Under the pieces are notes generated by a model. It had not been told where the DNA came from. It saw only the letters and a list, made by a program, of their open reading frames with translations, and ran no database searches. This document shows, piece by piece, positions 22,154 to 23,505 of a DNA stretch of 23,505 nt; within the stretch, counting starts at the first letter, position 1, and each line of letters opens with the position of its first letter. A program made the position numbers and the translations under genes. The DNA lies in the NCBI GenBank assembly GCA_002292955.1, contig DBCH01000012.1, forward strand, positions 1 through 23,505, read 5' to 3'. This DNA comes from Microbacteriaceae bacterium UBA963 (lineage in GTDB: Bacteria; Actinomycetota; Actinomycetes; Actinomycetales; Microbacteriaceae).

Positions 22154-22981
22154 TTAACCGGTGTTGGCTAGTTCCGGCTGACCAGGAACGATTTCTTTGG
22201 GGTCAACAGTCCAATTGGGCTGGTTGAAATCTACGCCAAACTCCGCATCGTTTCCTTCTTGGGATCCGACGACGACTGTCACCGAAGAGGCGCTTGCATA
22301 ACGCACAACCGCCCAGTGTTGCTCCTCGTCACCATTGGAACTCTCGGCTAGTGTTTCGGCAAATGTGACGTTTGAGCCGTCTTCGGTAATGACCAAAACC
22401 GAGGCAGGATCAGAAGAGACGAAGTAGCTGGAGACACCATAGAAGGTCACAAACTGCCGGCTGTCAATGTCCCTCACTGTGATGTCGAAATTGGTCAGCG
22501 TGACCGGGGTCGTGAAACCACTTGCACTGTCGAAGAAGTCGATGCGGAGCTTGGCCGATCCCGGGCCGCCGGTGGCGAGTTGTCCGTTGGATCCCGGTGG
22601 GTCGATTTCCACCCACAGTGGCGTGTCGTCAGCGTTCAGTTCTGTAGTGCTCTGACCTTCGTCGACTTTGTCGACTTCGCCTTCCAAGTTGTTGATTTCG
22701 ACAACGGTCACCCGAGCATCAACACCGGGGAAAACATTCTCGTAATCAAAGAAGTCATTGAGCTGCGCATCCAAACCGATGTCATCTGAATCGTCAGTTG
22801 CCGGATCTGTGTCTGGGTTGTCAAAAATGATGTGACCGTAGTTCACGTCGATGGGCGTGCTTGCCGATGCGCTGAGGGGCACACCAACAACCAAGAGGGC
22901 GGCAACGAATGTTGCGGCGCTCCCTTTGGCCAGAATGTGGCGGTTTCGCGAACTGGGAAGAGGTGTCAGCTGTGAAGTCAT
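22154..22981 (-). CDS. Secreted surface protein ending at LANTG (sorting signal cut by a nonsense codon)
   Basis: The encoded protein has 275 residues from the ATG at 22981, chosen because TAATAT lies exactly 6 nt upstream; an ATG at 22987 overlaps no better signal. A signal peptide spans about residues 1-40 (RNRHILAKGSAATFVAALLVVGVPLSASAS), with cleavage after ASA. The mature part is very acidic (NPDTDPATDDSDDIGLD) and beta-rich, with VTLTNFDITVRDIDSRQFVTFYG in its centre, which suggests an immunoglobulin-like or anchor-type surface domain of unknown ligand. It ends VPGQPELANTG and a TAA. LANTG is an LPxTG-like sortase motif, and the missing helix and basic tail are encoded in frame beyond the stop. 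As written the product would be secreted but not wall-anchored. No sortase gene is present in the window. Confidence 0.8.
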   Translation of the reverse strand: MTSQLTPLPSSRNRHILAKGSAATFVAALLVVGVPLSASASTPIDVNYGHIIFDNPDTDPATDDSDDIGLDAQLNDFFDYENVFPGVDARVTVVEINNLEGEVDKVDEGQSTTELNADDTPLWVEIDPPGSNGQLATGGPGSAKLRIDFFDSASGFTTPVTLTNFDITVRDIDSRQFVTFYGVSSYFVSSDPASVLVITEDGSNVTFAETLAESSNGDEEQHWAVVRYASASSVTVVVGSQEGNDAEFGVDFNQPNWTVDPKEIVPGQPELANTG

Positions 22982-22987
22982 AGACAT

Positions 22988-22993
22988 ATATTA
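22988..22993 (-). promoter_or_regulatory. -10 element of the surface-protein gene
   Basis: TAATAT on the minus strand is followed by 6 nt and the ATG at 22981, the spacing expected for a leaderless message. The surrounding 22988-23030 region is AT-rich, unlike the rest of the window. Confidence 0.5.
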
Positions 22994-23083
22994 CACAATT
23001 TGCTAGAAGAAAAATTATTTCTGCCTTCGCGTTTCGAGACCCAAAGCGATGCCGCCCATCTGCTCTCTTGGCCACCGGCGCGA

Positions 23084-23089
23084 TACATT
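23084..23089 (+). promoter_or_regulatory. -10 element of the acetyltransferase gene
   Basis: TACATT lies 30 nt before the GTG at 23120. Transcription would start near 23095-23096, leaving a leader of about 25 nt that contains the ribosome binding site GGAGGAG (23106-23112). An ATG at 23095 opens a 13-codon frame overlapping the start; it is probably chance. Confidence 0.35.
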
Positions 23090-23119
23090 TGAACATGGGG
23101 CTGACGGGAGGAGTGCACA

Positions 23120-23505
23120 GTGAGCACGAGGTTTAGGAACTTTCAGCCGGTCGATACCGACGCTGTGCTGGATCTGTGGGACAAGTCCCGCAGCGCAGGG
23201 TTTGAGCCGGTTTACTCTCTTGCCGAGGTCCTGGCCTCGTGCAATGAAGACCACGCGATTGTGGCCTACGAGGGGAACACGATCATTGGTGTCGTTGTGG
23301 GGCGCGTTGCCCACGAACAGGGCTGGGTCGTTCTCTTGGTTGTGGATGAGAACTACCGCGGCCTCGGCATTGGCGGGCGACTTCTGGGTGAGCTTGAAAT
23401 AGACATGGCGAAGTCGGGCATCACCAAACTCTCCATGCTGGTCGCCGATGACGGCCAGAGTGGTGTGCTCGAAAAGGCCGGCTTTGTTGACCTCAAGCAC
23501 CTCAA
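23120..23505 (+). CDS. GNAT-family N-acetyltransferase, 3' end outside window
   Basis: The GTG at 23120 has the strong binding site GGAGGAG 7 nt upstream. The 128 visible residues begin MSTRFRNFQPVDTDAVLDLW and contain the acetyl-CoA pyrophosphate-binding motif in NYRGLGIGGRLL (R/QxxGxG/A) after the strand VVLLVVDE. LEKAGFVDLK near the window end is the usual final helix-strand, so only a short C-terminus is missing. GNAT enzymes transfer acetyl from acetyl-CoA to an amine on a protein or small molecule; the acceptor is not evident. Confidence 0.88.
   Translation, partial: MSTRFRNFQPVDTDAVLDLWDKSRSAGFEPVYSLAEVLASCNEDHAIVAYEGNTIIGVVVGRVAHEQGWVVLLVVDENYRGLGIGGRLLGELEIDMAKSGITKLSMLVADDGQSGVLEKAGFVDLKHL

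Noticed and set aside
23095..23136. 13-codon upstream frame before the acetyltransferase
   Set aside because: It has no peptide features typical of leader peptides and its frame overlap with the true start is readily explained by chance.
17318..23505. Phage-defence island or mobile element with its own integrase
   Set aside because: Despite the tRNA-derived repeats, no recombinase, transposase, toxin-antitoxin pair, nuclease or CRISPR repeat could be found on either strand.

Overview
The window looks like a chromosomal segment of a high-GC actinobacterium, most likely a member of the Microbacteriaceae (inferred from gene content and protein style, not from a search). Pointers are a group II truncated haemoglobin close to mycobacterial GlbO, a lipoprotein-ettA-thioesterase-TetR string with a non-canonical SSB upstream, an LANTG-type wall-sorting motif, and several start codons lying 5-8 nt after a -10-like hexamer, which suggests leaderless transcripts.

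Layout. 1-2390 (+): 3' part of an M1 aminopeptidase N gene, a short MscS-type channel and glbO, tightly packed. 2404-3958: an unrecognised protein (-) divergent from a TesB-type thioesterase (+), with overlapping -10 boxes. 3988-7546 (-): lipoprotein, ettA, hotdog thioesterase and a TetR regulator read as one string, with a dyad just ahead of the TetR gene. 7692-8852 (-): an SSB paralogue and msrA, separated from the string by a long hairpin. 8895-9748 (+): a membrane-anchored protein and a small HExxH metallopeptidase-fold protein. 9745-12109: a TetR regulator (-) divergent from a KhtT/KhtU-like cation/proton antiporter pair (+). 12075-17186 (-): DUF427 protein, OpuB/OpuC-type osmoprotectant ABC transporter (ATPase, two permeases, lipoprotein), a membrane-anchored trypsin-like protease and a diacylglycerol-kinase-family protein, largely overlapping or closely spaced.

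17318-23505 is the accessory part. A tRNA-Arg(UCU) gene is followed by two further copies of its 3' end in the same orientation, the usual footprint of integration at a tRNA gene. Between them lies a small membrane-protein gene. Then come a FUSC-family membrane protein divergent from a metal-dependent amidohydrolase, with an inverted repeat in the shared promoter region, and an unrecognised lipoprotein. Next is a scar: a 33-codon oxidoreductase start followed by about 130 bp that repeat the 3' end of the small membrane-protein gene at roughly 90% identity. A secreted surface protein follows, whose wall-sorting signal is split by an in-frame TAA exactly after LANTG. The window closes with a partial GNAT acetyltransferase.

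A theme of the conserved part is osmotic and ionic balance: mechanosensitive channel, K+(Na+)/H+ antiporter with cytosolic regulator, and osmoprotectant uptake. The most unusual observations are the nonsense-interrupted sorting signal, the tRNA-derived repeat series, and the 4-kb segment bounded by direct repeats. I see no complete defence system, integrase, transposase or CRISPR array.
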